DNA from: Comamonadaceae bacterium | Lineage (GTDB): Bacteria > Pseudomonadota > Gammaproteobacteria > Burkholderiales > Burkholderiaceae_C | NCBI GenBank assembly: GCA_027486755.1 | Contig: JAIXOM010000011.1 | Location: forward strand, 1-64,000 | DNA: 64,000 nucleotides | Direction: 5' to 3' | In this document: piece by piece, positions 34,635 to 45,003 of the stretch | Numbering within the stretch: position 1 is the first letter of the stretch | How the letters are laid out: every line of letters begins with the position of its first letter | Made by a program: the position numbers and the translations under genes | Notes under the pieces: generated by a model | What the model saw: only the letters and a program-made list of their open reading frames with translations | What the model was told of the DNA's origin: nothing | Databases searched by the model: none

Positions 34635-35816
34635 TCAGCGCATGCTGCATTCCTGCACGTAGGCATCGCCGTGGTTGGCCATGACCGGCTGGGTAGATGC
34701 CAACAGGTTGACCAGGCGACCTTGCGAGTCCTTCTTGACTTCACGCAGGTAGTAGTTCTGGACGGGGTAGTGGTTGGTGTTGAACCTGAAGGCGCCGCGC
34801 ACCGAGTCGAACTTGACCTCGCGAAACGCCTTGCGCATCGCGTCCTTGTCGTTGATGTTGCCCTTGACGCTGCGAATGGCGGAGTCCAGGATGAGGGCGG
34901 TGTCATAGCCCTGCGCCGCATAAACGGTAGGCAGGCGTTTGTAGGCTTTTTCAAACTCCGTAACGAATTTCTTGTTGGCCGGGTTGTTCAGGTCCAAGGC
35001 CCAGTGGGCGGTGTCCTGGATGCCCAGCATCACATCGCCGACGCCACGGCTGACGTCTTGGTCTGCGCCAAAGCCGGGCAGCACCAGACGGATGTCTTTA
35101 TTCAGGCCGGCAGCCACGAATTGCTTGATGAAGTTCACGCCCATGCCGCCGGGCAGGAAGGCGTACATCACTTCGGGCTTGGCGGCGCGGACCTGAGCCA
35201 GTTCGGCCGAGTAGTCGAGCTGGCCCAGCTTGGTGTAGACCTCGTCAACCACCTTGCCTTTGTAAAAGCGCTTGAAGCCGGCCAGCGAGTCTTTGCCGGC
35301 CTGGTAGTTGGGCGCCATCAGGTAGGCGCTCTTGAAGCCGCGGGTGGTGGCATGTTGGCCAGCCGCCTCATGGTAGGCGTCATTGGGCCAGGAAGCGGCG
35401 AAGAAGAAAGGATTGCAATCCTTGCCGGCCAGCGGTGAGGGCGCCGCATTGGGGCTGATGTAAAACACTTTTTCATTGACCGCCTCGGGCAGGCCAGCCA
35501 ACATGATGTTGGAGAAAACCACGCCGGTCATGAAGTCGACCTTGTCGCGCTTGACCATGCGCTCAAACAGTTGCTTGCCCACCTGCGGGTTGAATTGGTC
35601 GTCGCCGATGACCATCTCGACCGGAACCCCGCCCAAGCTGCCGCCGTTGAGCTGCACGGCCAGATTGAAGGCATCGCGGATTTCTTCGCCGATGGCGCCG
35701 TTGGGGCCGGACAGGGTACTGACCAGGCCAATCTTGACCTTGCTGACGGGTTGGGCAAAGGCAGAGGCCGCAGTCAGGGCAGCGGCCAGCAGGAAGGCCA
35801 GACGGAAGCTTTTCAT
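34635..35816 (-). CDS. ABC transporter periplasmic substrate-binding protein (LivK type)
   Basis: This is the type I periplasmic receptor of the importer. From the ATG at 35816 it has 393 residues: a signal peptide (MKSFRLAFLLAAALTAASAF, cleavage at AFAQ), then VSKVKIGLVSTLSGPNGAIG, typical of Peripla_BP_6 proteins. Upstream in-frame codons to 35912 lack a signal sequence and are not native. It is divergent from the indolepyruvate oxidoreductase genes. Many relatives bind aromatic acids. Confidence 0.88.
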   Translation of the reverse strand: MKSFRLAFLLAAALTAASAFAQPVSKVKIGLVSTLSGPNGAIGEEIRDAFNLAVQLNGGSLGGVPVEMVIGDDQFNPQVGKQLFERMVKRDKVDFMTGVVFSNIMLAGLPEAVNEKVFYISPNAAPSPLAGKDCNPFFFAASWPNDAYHEAAGQHATTRGFKSAYLMAPNYQAGKDSLAGFKRFYKGKVVDEVYTKLGQLDYSAELAQVRAAKPEVMYAFLPGGMGVNFIKQFVAAGLNKDIRLVLPGFGADQDVSRGVGDVMLGIQDTAHWALDLNNPANKKFVTEFEKAYKRLPTVYAAQGYDTALILDSAIRSVKGNINDKDAMRKAFREVKFDSVRGAFRFNTNHYPVQNYYLREVKKDSQGRLVNLLASTQPVMANHGDAYVQECSMR

Positions 35817-35875
35817 CAAGTTCTCCAGGTTCGGGTTGTCGACTTTTTGCGACGAATTTTCAAAGTGGCAATTCT

Positions 35876-35899
35876 GGTCCGGGAGGTGGGTTCCGGACC
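35876..35899. promoter_or_regulatory. Operator-like inverted repeat in a divergent promoter region
   Basis: GGTCCGG at 35876-35882 and CCGGACC at 35893-35899 form a perfect 7-bp inverted repeat with a 10-base spacer. It lies in the 211-base gap between the LivK-type gene (minus) and iorA (plus), so one regulator could control both. No known factor is assigned. Confidence 0.35.
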
Positions 35900-36027
35900 C
35901 GAGGGTTTCCACCGAATCGGCGCTTTATTTTGCCCTCCTTTGGTGCGGGGCTTAAGCCAGGGGAAGGCAGAAGGCCCTACGCGAAATCCATTAGCGCGAA
36001 GCATTTAGGCACAGTTACAGTCGGAGC

Positions 36028-38163
36028 ATGGCAGAAAGATCATTCAAACAAGAGGTCCAAAAACTCAGGCTTGGCGAAGGCCAGACCTTCCAGGGCGAGG
36101 GCATATTGGCGGTGACCAAGGCCTTGCTGCAGTCTGGGGTGTCTTATGTGGCGGGCTATCAGGGCGCGCCCATTTCGCACCTGATGGATGTGCTCACCGA
36201 CGCCAACGACATCCTGGCCGATCTGGGCGTGCATTTCGAGCACAGCGCCAGCGAGGCCACCGCTGCCGCCACCCTGGCCGCGTCGGTCAACTACCCCTTG
36301 CGTGGGGCGGTGACCTTCAAGTCCACCGTCGGCACCAATGTGGCCAGCGACGCGCTGGCCAATCTGGCCTCCGGCGGGGTGCGCGGCGGGGCCATGCTGA
36401 TCGTCGGCGAGGACTACGGCGAGGGCTCGAGCATCATGCAGGAGCGCTCGCATGCCTTTGCGATGAAGTCGCAGGTCTGGCTGCTCGACCCCCGGCCCAA
36501 TTTGCCGTCCATCGTGCGCATGGTGGAAAAAGGCTTTGAGTTGTCGGAGGCCAGCCACACGCCGGTCATGCTCGAGTTGCGCATCCGAGCCTGCCATGTG
36601 CACGGGCGTTTTCAGACCAAGGCCAACCAGCGGCCGGCCTTTAGCCTCAAGGACGCGATCGAGCGGCCCCAGCGCGATACCTCGCGCATCGTGCTGCCGC
36701 CTTCGAGCTATCTGCACGAGCAGGAAAAAATCAGCCAGCGCTGGCCGGCGGCACTGAATTTCATTCGCGAGCACGGGCTCAATGAACTGTTCTCACCGCA
36801 GGCCAGCGATATCGGCATCATCGTCCAAGGCGGCCTGTACAACGGCGTGCTGCGCGCCTTGCAGCTGCTCGGTCAGGCCGATGTGTTTGGCCAGACCCAG
36901 GTGCCGCTGTATGTGCTGGGCGTGACCTACCCGCTGCTGGACGATCAGGTGCTGGCGTTTTGCGAAGGCAAGCGTTCGGTGCTGGTGGTGGAAGAAGGTC
37001 AGCCCGATTTCATCGCGCAAAACATCCACACCATCTTGCACCGCGCCGGCAGCGCCACCCGGGTGCACGGCAAGGACATGCTGCCCATGGCCGGTGAATA
37101 CACCGGGGCGGTTTTGCTCAAGGGCCTGGGTGAGTTCCTGCGCTCGCAAACAAGGTCGGTGGTGCCTGTGGCAACGGCGCCGGCCCTGCCAGCGGTATCG
37201 GCCGCCATTGCCCAGGTACAGCCGCGACCGCCCTCGTTTTGCACCGGCTGTCCGGAGCGGCCCATCTTCACCGCGCTCAAGATGCTGGAGAAGGAACTCG
37301 GTCCCCGCCATGTCAGCGCCGACATCGGCTGCCACCTGTTTTCCATCCTGCCGCCTTTTCACATCGGTGCGACCACCATGGGGTATGGCTTGGGCTGGGC
37401 CGGCGCTTCGGCCTTCAACACCCCCGAGACCGATAGGCGCAGCCTGGCCATCATGGGCGACGGCGGCTTCTGGCACAACGGCCTGACCAGCGGTGTCGGC
37501 AATGCGGTTTTCAACAAGACCGACAACGTGCTGCTGGTGGTCGACAACGGCTATTCGGCGGCCACTGGCGGGCAGGACATCCTCTCCTCCAAAGCCAGCA
37601 ATGCCATCCGCAGCACCAACAACCCGATTGAAAAGGCGGTGCGCGGCGTTGGGGTGAACTGGGTGCGCACGGTCACCCACACCTACAGCCTGGCCGACAT
37701 GAAGCAGGCCCTGCGCGAGGCCATGACCACGCCTGAGCGCGGCCCCAAGGTGGTGGTGGCGCAAAGCGAGTGCATGCTCAACCGGCAGCGCCGCGAGCGA
37801 CCGCTGCGGCGCCAGAAGATCGCCTCCGGAGAGCGGGTGGTGCGCGAGCGCTTTGGCGTAGATCCCGATACCTGCACCGGCGACCGCTCCTGCATACGCC
37901 TGTCGGGCTGCCCCTCGCTGACCATCAAGCCCAACCCGGACCCGCTGCGCACCGACCCGGTCACCACCGTGATCGACAGCTGCGTGGGCTGCGGCCTGTG
38001 CGGTGAGGTGGCCCATGCGGCGGTGCTCTGCCCCTCGTTTTACCGCGCCGAGCTGGTGAGCAACCCCAGCGCCTGGGAGCGCTGGATGGGCCGGCTGCGC
38101 AGCGGCGTGATCGGCTGGCTGCAGCGGCGCATCGAGCGCAGGCTCGAAGGCATCGCAGCATGA
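36028..38163 (+). CDS. iorA: Indolepyruvate ferredoxin oxidoreductase alpha subunit
   Basis: This thiamine-diphosphate enzyme oxidatively decarboxylates aryl pyruvates to aryl-acetyl-CoA. The 711 residues show an N-terminal pyrimidine-binding domain, then the C-terminal TPP domain with FCTGCPERP near residue 405 and GDGGFWHNGL near 477, then a ferredoxin domain with cysteines in CTGDRSCIRLSGC and DSCVGCGLCGE after residue 615. It overlaps iorB by four bases. The start has an adequate CGGAG site. Whether the substrate is indolepyruvate or another aryl pyruvate is inferred from family membership. Confidence 0.9.
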   Translation: MAERSFKQEVQKLRLGEGQTFQGEGILAVTKALLQSGVSYVAGYQGAPISHLMDVLTDANDILADLGVHFEHSASEATAAATLAASVNYPLRGAVTFKSTVGTNVASDALANLASGGVRGGAMLIVGEDYGEGSSIMQERSHAFAMKSQVWLLDPRPNLPSIVRMVEKGFELSEASHTPVMLELRIRACHVHGRFQTKANQRPAFSLKDAIERPQRDTSRIVLPPSSYLHEQEKISQRWPAALNFIREHGLNELFSPQASDIGIIVQGGLYNGVLRALQLLGQADVFGQTQVPLYVLGVTYPLLDDQVLAFCEGKRSVLVVEEGQPDFIAQNIHTILHRAGSATRVHGKDMLPMAGEYTGAVLLKGLGEFLRSQTRSVVPVATAPALPAVSAAIAQVQPRPPSFCTGCPERPIFTALKMLEKELGPRHVSADIGCHLFSILPPFHIGATTMGYGLGWAGASAFNTPETDRRSLAIMGDGGFWHNGLTSGVGNAVFNKTDNVLLVVDNGYSAATGGQDILSSKASNAIRSTNNPIEKAVRGVGVNWVRTVTHTYSLADMKQALREAMTTPERGPKVVVAQSECMLNRQRRERPLRRQKIASGERVVRERFGVDPDTCTGDRSCIRLSGCPSLTIKPNPDPLRTDPVTTVIDSCVGCGLCGEVAHAAVLCPSFYRAELVSNPSAWERWMGRLRSGVIGWLQRRIERRLEGIAA

Positions 38164-39662
38164 GCGGCGCAGCCAACAGCGATCCGTTGATCACCCTGGC
38201 CATCATGGCCATGGGCGGCGAGGGCGGCGGCGTCTTGGCCGACTGGCTGGTCGATCTGGCCGAGCACAACGGGTATCTGGCGCAAACCACCTCGGTGCCC
38301 GGGGTGGCCCAGCGCACTGGCGCGACCATCTATTACCTGGAAATGTTCCCGCTGGCCCAATTGCCCGAGGGCCGTCAACCGGTGATGGCGCTCAGCCCCT
38401 TTCCGGGCGCGGTGGACATGGTGGTGGCCTCCGAGCTGATGGAGGCCGGCCGGGCCCTGCAGCGCCAGCTGGTTCACCCCGAGCGCACCACCCTGATTGC
38501 CTCGACCCACCGCGTCTATTCCATGGCCGAGCGCACCGCCTTGGCCGATGGCCGGGTCGACGCGGCCCAGCTGCTGGCAGGTGCGCAGCAGGCGGCTCGC
38601 CAATTCATCGGCGCCGACTTTGCCGAGCTGGCCGAAGCCAGCGGCAGCCCGATCGGTGCGGCCCTGTATGGCGCGGTGGCGGCCAGCGGCCGCTTGCCAT
38701 TTACGCGGGCGCAGTATGAAGCCACCATCGAGCGCAGCGGCGTGGGCGTGGCCGCCAGCCTTAAAGCCTTTGCCGCTGGATGGCAGGCGGCGCAAGCCGG
38801 CGCATCACCCCCTGCGGTTCGGCCGGCCCTGGCCGAACTGCCCGCGGTCGGGCCGCGCCTGAGCGAGCTGGCCCAGCGTGCCCGGCAGCTACCGGCGGCG
38901 GCGCAGGCGACGATCTTGCACGGCCTGATGCGCCTGACCGATTACCAGGGCGAGGCCTATGCCCGGCTGTATTTGCAGCGCCTGGAGCAATTGCAGACGC
39001 GCGCGCCGGCCACGCCGCAGGGCGAGGCGGTGCTGGTCGAGACCGCGCGCCACCTGGCGCTGTGGATGGCCTACGAGGACACGGTGCGGGTGGCCGACCT
39101 CAAGACCCGGCGCAGCCGCTTTGAACGGGTCGGCCAGGAGGTGCGACTCGATGAGGCGCAGCAGCTGCACATCAATGAGTTTTTGCACCCCCGCCTGGAG
39201 GAAGTGGCCGACACCTTGCCCGCTGCCTGGGGCCGCTGGCTGCTGGGCAGCGCCTGGGCGCGCCGCTTGCTGGCCCCTTTGATCGACCGCGGCCGGGTGG
39301 TGCGCACCAGCTCCCTGCGTGGGTTTTTGTTGCTCTACGCCGTGGCCAGCCTGCGCCGCTGGCGGCCGCGCTCGCTGCGCTACCAGGTCGAGCAGCAGCG
39401 CATCGAGGCTTGGTTGGCCGATATGGCGCGTCTGCTGCCCGGCCAGGCTGAGCTCGCGCTGGAAGTGGCGCGGGCGCAGCAGTTGGTCAAGGGCTACGGG
39501 GATACCCACGCCCGCGGCTGGCGGCATTTTGAAATGATCATGAATCAGCTCAGCCCCTTGGCCGGGCGCGCCGACGCGGCCAGCCGCCTGCGGGCCTGGG
39601 TGGCGGCGGCATTGGCTGACGACAGTGGCCAGACTCTGAAGCAGGCCATGCAGCAGAGCTGA
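38160..39662 (+). CDS. iorB: Indolepyruvate oxidoreductase beta subunit, long form
   Basis: The gamma-type catalytic domain of 2-oxoacid oxidoreductases covers about residues 1-200 (MAMGGEGGGVLADWL at the start, then QTTSVPGVAQRTGATIYYLE). The protein has 500 residues where compact IorB proteins have about 200. The extra C-terminal half is the Arg-rich region that follows this domain in fused proteobacterial IORs, as I recall DUF6537. It is translationally coupled to iorA and followed by the TRAP genes after 40 bases. Confidence 0.87.
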   Translation: MSGAANSDPLITLAIMAMGGEGGGVLADWLVDLAEHNGYLAQTTSVPGVAQRTGATIYYLEMFPLAQLPEGRQPVMALSPFPGAVDMVVASELMEAGRALQRQLVHPERTTLIASTHRVYSMAERTALADGRVDAAQLLAGAQQAARQFIGADFAELAEASGSPIGAALYGAVAASGRLPFTRAQYEATIERSGVGVAASLKAFAAGWQAAQAGASPPAVRPALAELPAVGPRLSELAQRARQLPAAAQATILHGLMRLTDYQGEAYARLYLQRLEQLQTRAPATPQGEAVLVETARHLALWMAYEDTVRVADLKTRRSRFERVGQEVRLDEAQQLHINEFLHPRLEEVADTLPAAWGRWLLGSAWARRLLAPLIDRGRVVRTSSLRGFLLLYAVASLRRWRPRSLRYQVEQQRIEAWLADMARLLPGQAELALEVARAQQLVKGYGDTHARGWRHFEMIMNQLSPLAGRADAASRLRAWVAAALADDSGQTLKQAMQQS

Positions 39663-39675
39663 TCACCTTCATTGA

Positions 39676-40668
<993 letters not shown>

Positions 40669-40674
40669 GCGTCG

Positions 40675-41205
40675 GTGCTCCAGTCCCTTGATGCGCTGTG
40701 GGCCCGCTTGCTGGCCGGCCTGGCGATGCTCGGTTGCCTGCTGCTGCTGGCCATGATGCTCATCATCGTGGCCGATGTGGCCCTGCGCAACCTGGCGCCC
40801 ACTGAATTGGCGCGCGCCCTGGCCTGGAGCAACGAGGTCTGCGAGGCCATGCTGCTGCTGGTGACCCTGTGCGTAGCGCCCTGGTTGCTGCGCCAGGGCC
40901 AGCACATCAGGGTCGATATCTTGCTGCAGCCGCTGCCGCCGCGCTGGGCCTGGCTGCTGGAGTGGCTGGGCGACCTGATCGGCCTGGCCACCTGCCTGGT
41001 CCTGATGGTGGTGTCGGCAAAGGCGACGCTGGCCAGCCATGCCTCGGGGGCGCTGAGCATCAAGACCCTGGTCACGCCCGAGTGGTGGATCCTGGCGCCG
41101 CTGCCTGTGGCTTTTGCCCTGCTCTCGGTGGAAATGCTCTGGCGCATGCACAGGCTCTGGCGCGCTGAACGCGGGCCGCGCAACGATGCGGTCAGCGCTG
41201 CCTGA
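40675..41205 (+). CDS. TRAP transporter small permease DctQ
   Basis: The small membrane subunit of the TRAP system has 176 residues and four predicted spans (about residues 14-35, 50-68, 85-110 and 130-150). It starts at GTG 40675, six bases after DctP. The DctQ segment VADVALRNL followed by WSNEVCEAML is recognisable. DctM follows 13 bases later. Confidence 0.85.
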   Translation: MLQSLDALWARLLAGLAMLGCLLLLAMMLIIVADVALRNLAPTELARALAWSNEVCEAMLLLVTLCVAPWLLRQGQHIRVDILLQPLPPRWAWLLEWLGDLIGLATCLVLMVVSAKATLASHASGALSIKTLVTPEWWILAPLPVAFALLSVEMLWRMHRLWRAERGPRNDAVSAA

Positions 41206-41218
41206 GGCTCGATAGACG

Positions 41219-42532
41219 ATGCTGAGCTGGACTGTTGCCGCCTGGTTGCTCCTCGGGGGCTCGACCGCGCTGCTGCTCATAGGCATGCCGGTGGCGTTGA
41301 CCTTTCTGGCGGTCAACCTGGTTGGCGCCTGGCTTTACATGGGCGGCGAGGTCGGCCTGGTGCAACTGGCGCGCAGCAGCGTTAGCTCGGTGGCCGCTTT
41401 CGCCCTCACGCCCATCCCCCTGTTTGTGCTGATGGGCGAGGTGCTGTTTCACACCGGCCTGGCGCACAAGGTGATTGAGGGCATAGACCGGCTGATCACC
41501 CGCGTACCGGGCCGTCTGGCGGTGGTGGCGGTGGTGGCGGGCACGGTGTTTTCGGCCATCTCGGGCTCGACCATTGCGACCACAGCGATGCTGGGCTCGC
41601 TGATGGTGCCGGTGATGCTGGCGCGCGGCTACCATGCGACGCTGGCCACCGGCCCCATCATGGCCATCGGCGCGGTCGACATGCTCATCCCGCCCTCAGC
41701 GCTCACCGTCTTGCTGGGCTCGCTGTCGGGCATTTCCATTTCAAAGCTCTTGCTCGGCGGCATCGTGCCTGGGCTGATCCTGTCGCTGGCTTTCATTGCC
41801 TGGATCGTGCTGCGGGTGCGGCTCAATCCGGCGCTGGCACCTGAAGACAGCAATGCTCCGACTTATCACGGCTGGGAGCGCTGGCATTTGCTTGTGGCCT
41901 ATGTATTGCCCACGCTGTCGATTTTTGTGGTGGTGGTGGGCGCGCTGGCTGCCGGCTGGGCCACGCCCACCGAATGCGCCGCCCTTGGCGCATTCGCCAC
42001 CCTGGTGTTGGCCGCGCTTTACCGGCGCCTGAACTGGCCGGCCTTGAGGCAGGCGCTGATGGGCACCGCCGGCATTTCCGGCATGATTTTGTTCATCATC
42101 CTGGGCGCCACCACCTTTGCGCAGTTGCTGTCGTTTTCGGGCGCGAGCAACGGCCTGGTGCAGGGCATCATTGGTCAGGGCTGGTCCAAAGAGGCCATCG
42201 TGGTGGGCATGATGGCCTTGCTGATTTTTCTGGGGCTGTTTGTCGATCAAGTCAGCATGATGATGATCACGCTGCCCATCTTCATGCCCATCGTCAGCAG
42301 CCTGGGGATAGACCCGGTCTGGTTCGGCGTGATGTTCCTGATCTGCATGCAGCTCGGTTTGCTGCTGCCGCCGCACGGCCTGCTGCTGATGACCATGCGC
42401 GGCGTGGCCCCGCCCGAGGTGCGCACGGTACAGATTTTTCAGGCGGTTACGCCCTATGTGCTGATGAGCATCGCCTTGCTGGTGGCGGTGTTCTTCTGGC
42501 CGGCGATTGCGACTTGGTTGCCCGGGCTTTGA
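41219..42532 (+). CDS. TRAP transporter large permease DctM
   Basis: The main transport subunit has 437 residues of ordinary DctM length and about twelve spans. Typical segments are IGMPVALTFLAVNLVGAWL, TPIPLFVLMGEVLFHTGLAH, FSAISGSTIATTAMLGSLM and DMLIPPSALTVL. It is driven by an ion gradient, usually sodium. It ends the plus-strand set that begins with iorA, and is convergent with the Bug gene. Confidence 0.9.
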   Translation: MLSWTVAAWLLLGGSTALLLIGMPVALTFLAVNLVGAWLYMGGEVGLVQLARSSVSSVAAFALTPIPLFVLMGEVLFHTGLAHKVIEGIDRLITRVPGRLAVVAVVAGTVFSAISGSTIATTAMLGSLMVPVMLARGYHATLATGPIMAIGAVDMLIPPSALTVLLGSLSGISISKLLLGGIVPGLILSLAFIAWIVLRVRLNPALAPEDSNAPTYHGWERWHLLVAYVLPTLSIFVVVVGALAAGWATPTECAALGAFATLVLAALYRRLNWPALRQALMGTAGISGMILFIILGATTFAQLLSFSGASNGLVQGIIGQGWSKEAIVVGMMALLIFLGLFVDQVSMMMITLPIFMPIVSSLGIDPVWFGVMFLICMQLGLLLPPHGLLLMTMRGVAPPEVRTVQIFQAVTPYVLMSIALLVAVFFWPAIATWLPGL

Positions 42533-42630
42533 TGGCGCGCTGTTAGGTCGCGCTGTTAGATCGCCCGGTTAGGCTGGGATGTCAGACCGCTCAGTGGGCC
42601 CGCTTGCCGTGCGGACCCGGAGCCGCCAGC

Positions 42631-43602
42631 TCACTCCGGCGTGATCCCAGCGCGTTTGACCGCCACACCCCATTTGATGGTCTCGCTGCGGATAAAGGCG
42701 GTGAATTGCTCGGGGCTGCTGCCCACCGGATCGGCGCCGGCCTTGGACAGGGTCTCACGCACATCCGGCAGTGCCAGAACCTTGGCGATTTCTTCCTGCA
42801 GACGCTTGAGCACGGCCGGTGGCGTGCCAGCCGGCGCGACCAGGCCGGTCCAGCCGCTGACCGCCACGCCGGGGTAACTGGTTTCGGCCATGCTGGGAAT
42901 GTCGGGTGCGGCGGCCGAGCGCTGGGGCTGGCCGACGGCCAGGGCGCGCAGCTTGCCGGCCTTGACTTGGGCCAGCAAGGCCGGCATGGTGCCGAAGATG
43001 AAGTCCACCTGCCCACCCAGCAGGTCGTTAATGGCCGGCGCCTCGCCTTTGTAGGGCACGTGCAGCATGTTCACGCCCGCTGCATCGGCCAGCAGTTCTG
43101 CCGCCAGTTGCGATTGATTGCCTATGCCCGCCGAGGCAAAGCGCACGCTGCCGGGCTTGGCTTTGGCCGCGCTGATCAGATCGGCCACGCTCTTGTAGGG
43201 CGAGGCGGTGTTAACCACCAGCAAAAACGAGATCGAGGTGGTTTGCGTCACCGGCGCAAAGTCGCGCAGGGTCTCGTAGGGCACTTTTTTGTAAATGTGC
43301 TGGTTGATGGTCAGCGCGCTGGGCGAGGTCATCAAGAAGGTGTGGCCGTCGTTGGCGCGGGCTACCGCCTCGCCGGCAATCATGCCGTTGGCGCCGGCGC
43401 GGTTGTCGATCACCACCGGCTTGCCCAGGGCCTCACCGAGCTTCTGGCCGATCAGGCGGGCGGCAATGTCTATGCTGCCGCCGGCCGACTGCGAGACCAC
43501 GAACTTCAGGGGCTGACTGGGCCAGGCGGTTTGCGCGTGGGCGGTGGCGGCGGCCAGGCACAGGGCCAGGGGGACGAGCAGGCGTTTTGCCGTGGTAGTC
43601 AT
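42631..43602 (-). CDS. Bug-family tripartite tricarboxylate transporter binding protein (1)
   Basis: This 323-residue periplasmic protein belongs to the very large Bug/TctC family of Burkholderiales. A signal peptide ends at AHAQ. WPSQPLKFVVSQSAGGSIDI and VVIDNRAGANGMIAGEAVAR are diagnostic. It sits downstream of a MmgE/PrpD gene. No TctA or TctB permease is nearby, so it may work with a distant permease or as a sensor. Confidence 0.88.
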   Translation of the reverse strand: MTTTAKRLLVPLALCLAAATAHAQTAWPSQPLKFVVSQSAGGSIDIAARLIGQKLGEALGKPVVIDNRAGANGMIAGEAVARANDGHTFLMTSPSALTINQHIYKKVPYETLRDFAPVTQTTSISFLLVVNTASPYKSVADLISAAKAKPGSVRFASAGIGNQSQLAAELLADAAGVNMLHVPYKGEAPAINDLLGGQVDFIFGTMPALLAQVKAGKLRALAVGQPQRSAAAPDIPSMAETSYPGVAVSGWTGLVAPAGTPPAVLKRLQEEIAKVLALPDVRETLSKAGADPVGSSPEQFTAFIRSETIKWGVAVKRAGITPE

Positions 43603-43626
43603 TGCAGTTTCCTTGCAGGGTGGGTT

Positions 43627-44988
43627 TTAGGGGCTAAAGTCGACCAGTTGGCTCACATCCGGGCAGTTGTCGATGTCCAGCAGGGCCCGGTGCAGTTGCT
43701 CGGCCCGCGCCGCGCCCCACAGAGGCACAGCCAGGTCCTGGTATTTGCGTGCCAGCGCTGCGGCCGGGTGTGGGCGCTGCGGCTCGCCGCTGGTGATGTG
43801 GCAGGCGCCTTCGATGACACGGCCATCGCGCAGCGTAAGGCGCAGGTCTACCCTTTGCAGGGCCGGGTATTGCGCGGTCAAGTCGGGCGCCTCGACCACA
43901 TGCACGCGCCGCGCCAGCGCCCGCACCTCAGGGTCGGCAACGGCCTCGTCGGAAAAAGCCGCCAGCCCGTCGCGCCCGCCCACCAGCAAGGTCGCCAACG
44001 CAAACGGGATTGAAAAACGGGTGCCGAACCAGTCGGTCGGTTCTTGCTGTGAGAGAAAGGCGGCCAGCTTGTAGGCCCGCACATCGATGCGCTCGATGTC
44101 GGCGGGTGCCAGCGGGCCGCCCAGCCGGGCCAGCGCATCGTGCAGGGCGTCGATGGCCGAATGGGCGTAGCGGGCGGTGGGGTAGAGCTTGAGATAGCCT
44201 TCGAGCAGCAGCCAGCGCTGGCCGAGTTCGGCCACCGCCACCTGGGGTGAAAAGCCCTCGCCCAAAACCAGGCTGAAGGTGGTGTTGACCCCGTCGCTGG
44301 GGCCGGTAAAGCCTGCCTCGACCATGCGCAGGGCCATAGGCCCCATGAAGCCGCTGTGGCCGGCATACCAGTTGCGCACCGTGGCCCCATTGAGCATGGT
44401 GTGACGGTTGGTGGCCATGCAGCACGACGCTGCCAGGCTGGCCAGCTCGCGCAATCGACCAGGCGCCAGGCCTGCGAGCCGGGCGCAGGCCAGGGCCGAG
44501 CCGACCACGCCGAAGGTGCCGTGCGGGTTGACGATCAAACGGGTCTGGGTGGCCATGCCTATGCGGGCCACCACCTCGTATGACAGGGCGATGGCCGCCA
44601 GCAGGGCGCTGCCGCTCAAGCGGCGTTCCTGCGCCAGAGCGAACGCGGCCGGGATCACCTGTATGCCCGGATGGCCATTGGCTAAAAAGTTGCCCTCGTC
44701 ATAGTCCAGCCAGGCACCGGCAATGCCATTGAGCATGGCGGCGTTGATGCGCTCGGCGCTGCGGCCGCTGCCAATCACCCAGGCTCGACCGGCCCCGTCC
44801 TGGCCGGCCAGTTGGGTCTGGGTCAGCACCATCAGGGGGGGCTGGCGCATGCCCCAGGCGATCACCGGCAGGGTGTCGATCAGGATCTCGCGGGTGCGCG
44901 CCAGCACCGCAGGCGGGATGGCCTGTGCCGGCGTCTGCCCGACAAAGCGGGCCAGCGCATCCAGATAGTCGCCTGCCGTATCGCTCAA
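43627..44988 (-). CDS. MmgE/PrpD family protein (1)
   Basis: The 453-residue protein belongs to the MmgE/PrpD family, which includes 2-methylcitrate dehydratase, cis-aconitate decarboxylase and iminodisuccinate epimerase. Supporting segments are NGHPGIQVIPAAFALAQ, ALSYEVVARIG, NPHGTFGVVGSALACARL and GATVRNWYAGHSG. It is a clear paralogue of the protein at 46070. The substrate is probably a di- or tricarboxylic acid, given the Bug proteins on each side. Confidence 0.85.
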   Translation of the reverse strand: MSDTAGDYLDALARFVGQTPAQAIPPAVLARTREILIDTLPVIAWGMRQPPLMVLTQTQLAGQDGAGRAWVIGSGRSAERINAAMLNGIAGAWLDYDEGNFLANGHPGIQVIPAAFALAQERRLSGSALLAAIALSYEVVARIGMATQTRLIVNPHGTFGVVGSALACARLAGLAPGRLRELASLAASCCMATNRHTMLNGATVRNWYAGHSGFMGPMALRMVEAGFTGPSDGVNTTFSLVLGEGFSPQVAVAELGQRWLLLEGYLKLYPTARYAHSAIDALHDALARLGGPLAPADIERIDVRAYKLAAFLSQQEPTDWFGTRFSIPFALATLLVGGRDGLAAFSDEAVADPEVRALARRVHVVEAPDLTAQYPALQRVDLRLTLRDGRVIEGACHITSGEPQRPHPAAALARKYQDLAVPLWGAARAEQLHRALLDIDNCPDVSQLVDFSP

Positions 44989-45003
44989 AGCCGTGCGGGG
45001 CTT

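Noticed and set aside
42604-44013. Plus-strand open frame of about 469 codons
   Set aside because: Antisense to the first Bug gene and the first MmgE/PrpD gene; Gly/His/Gln-rich with no domain.
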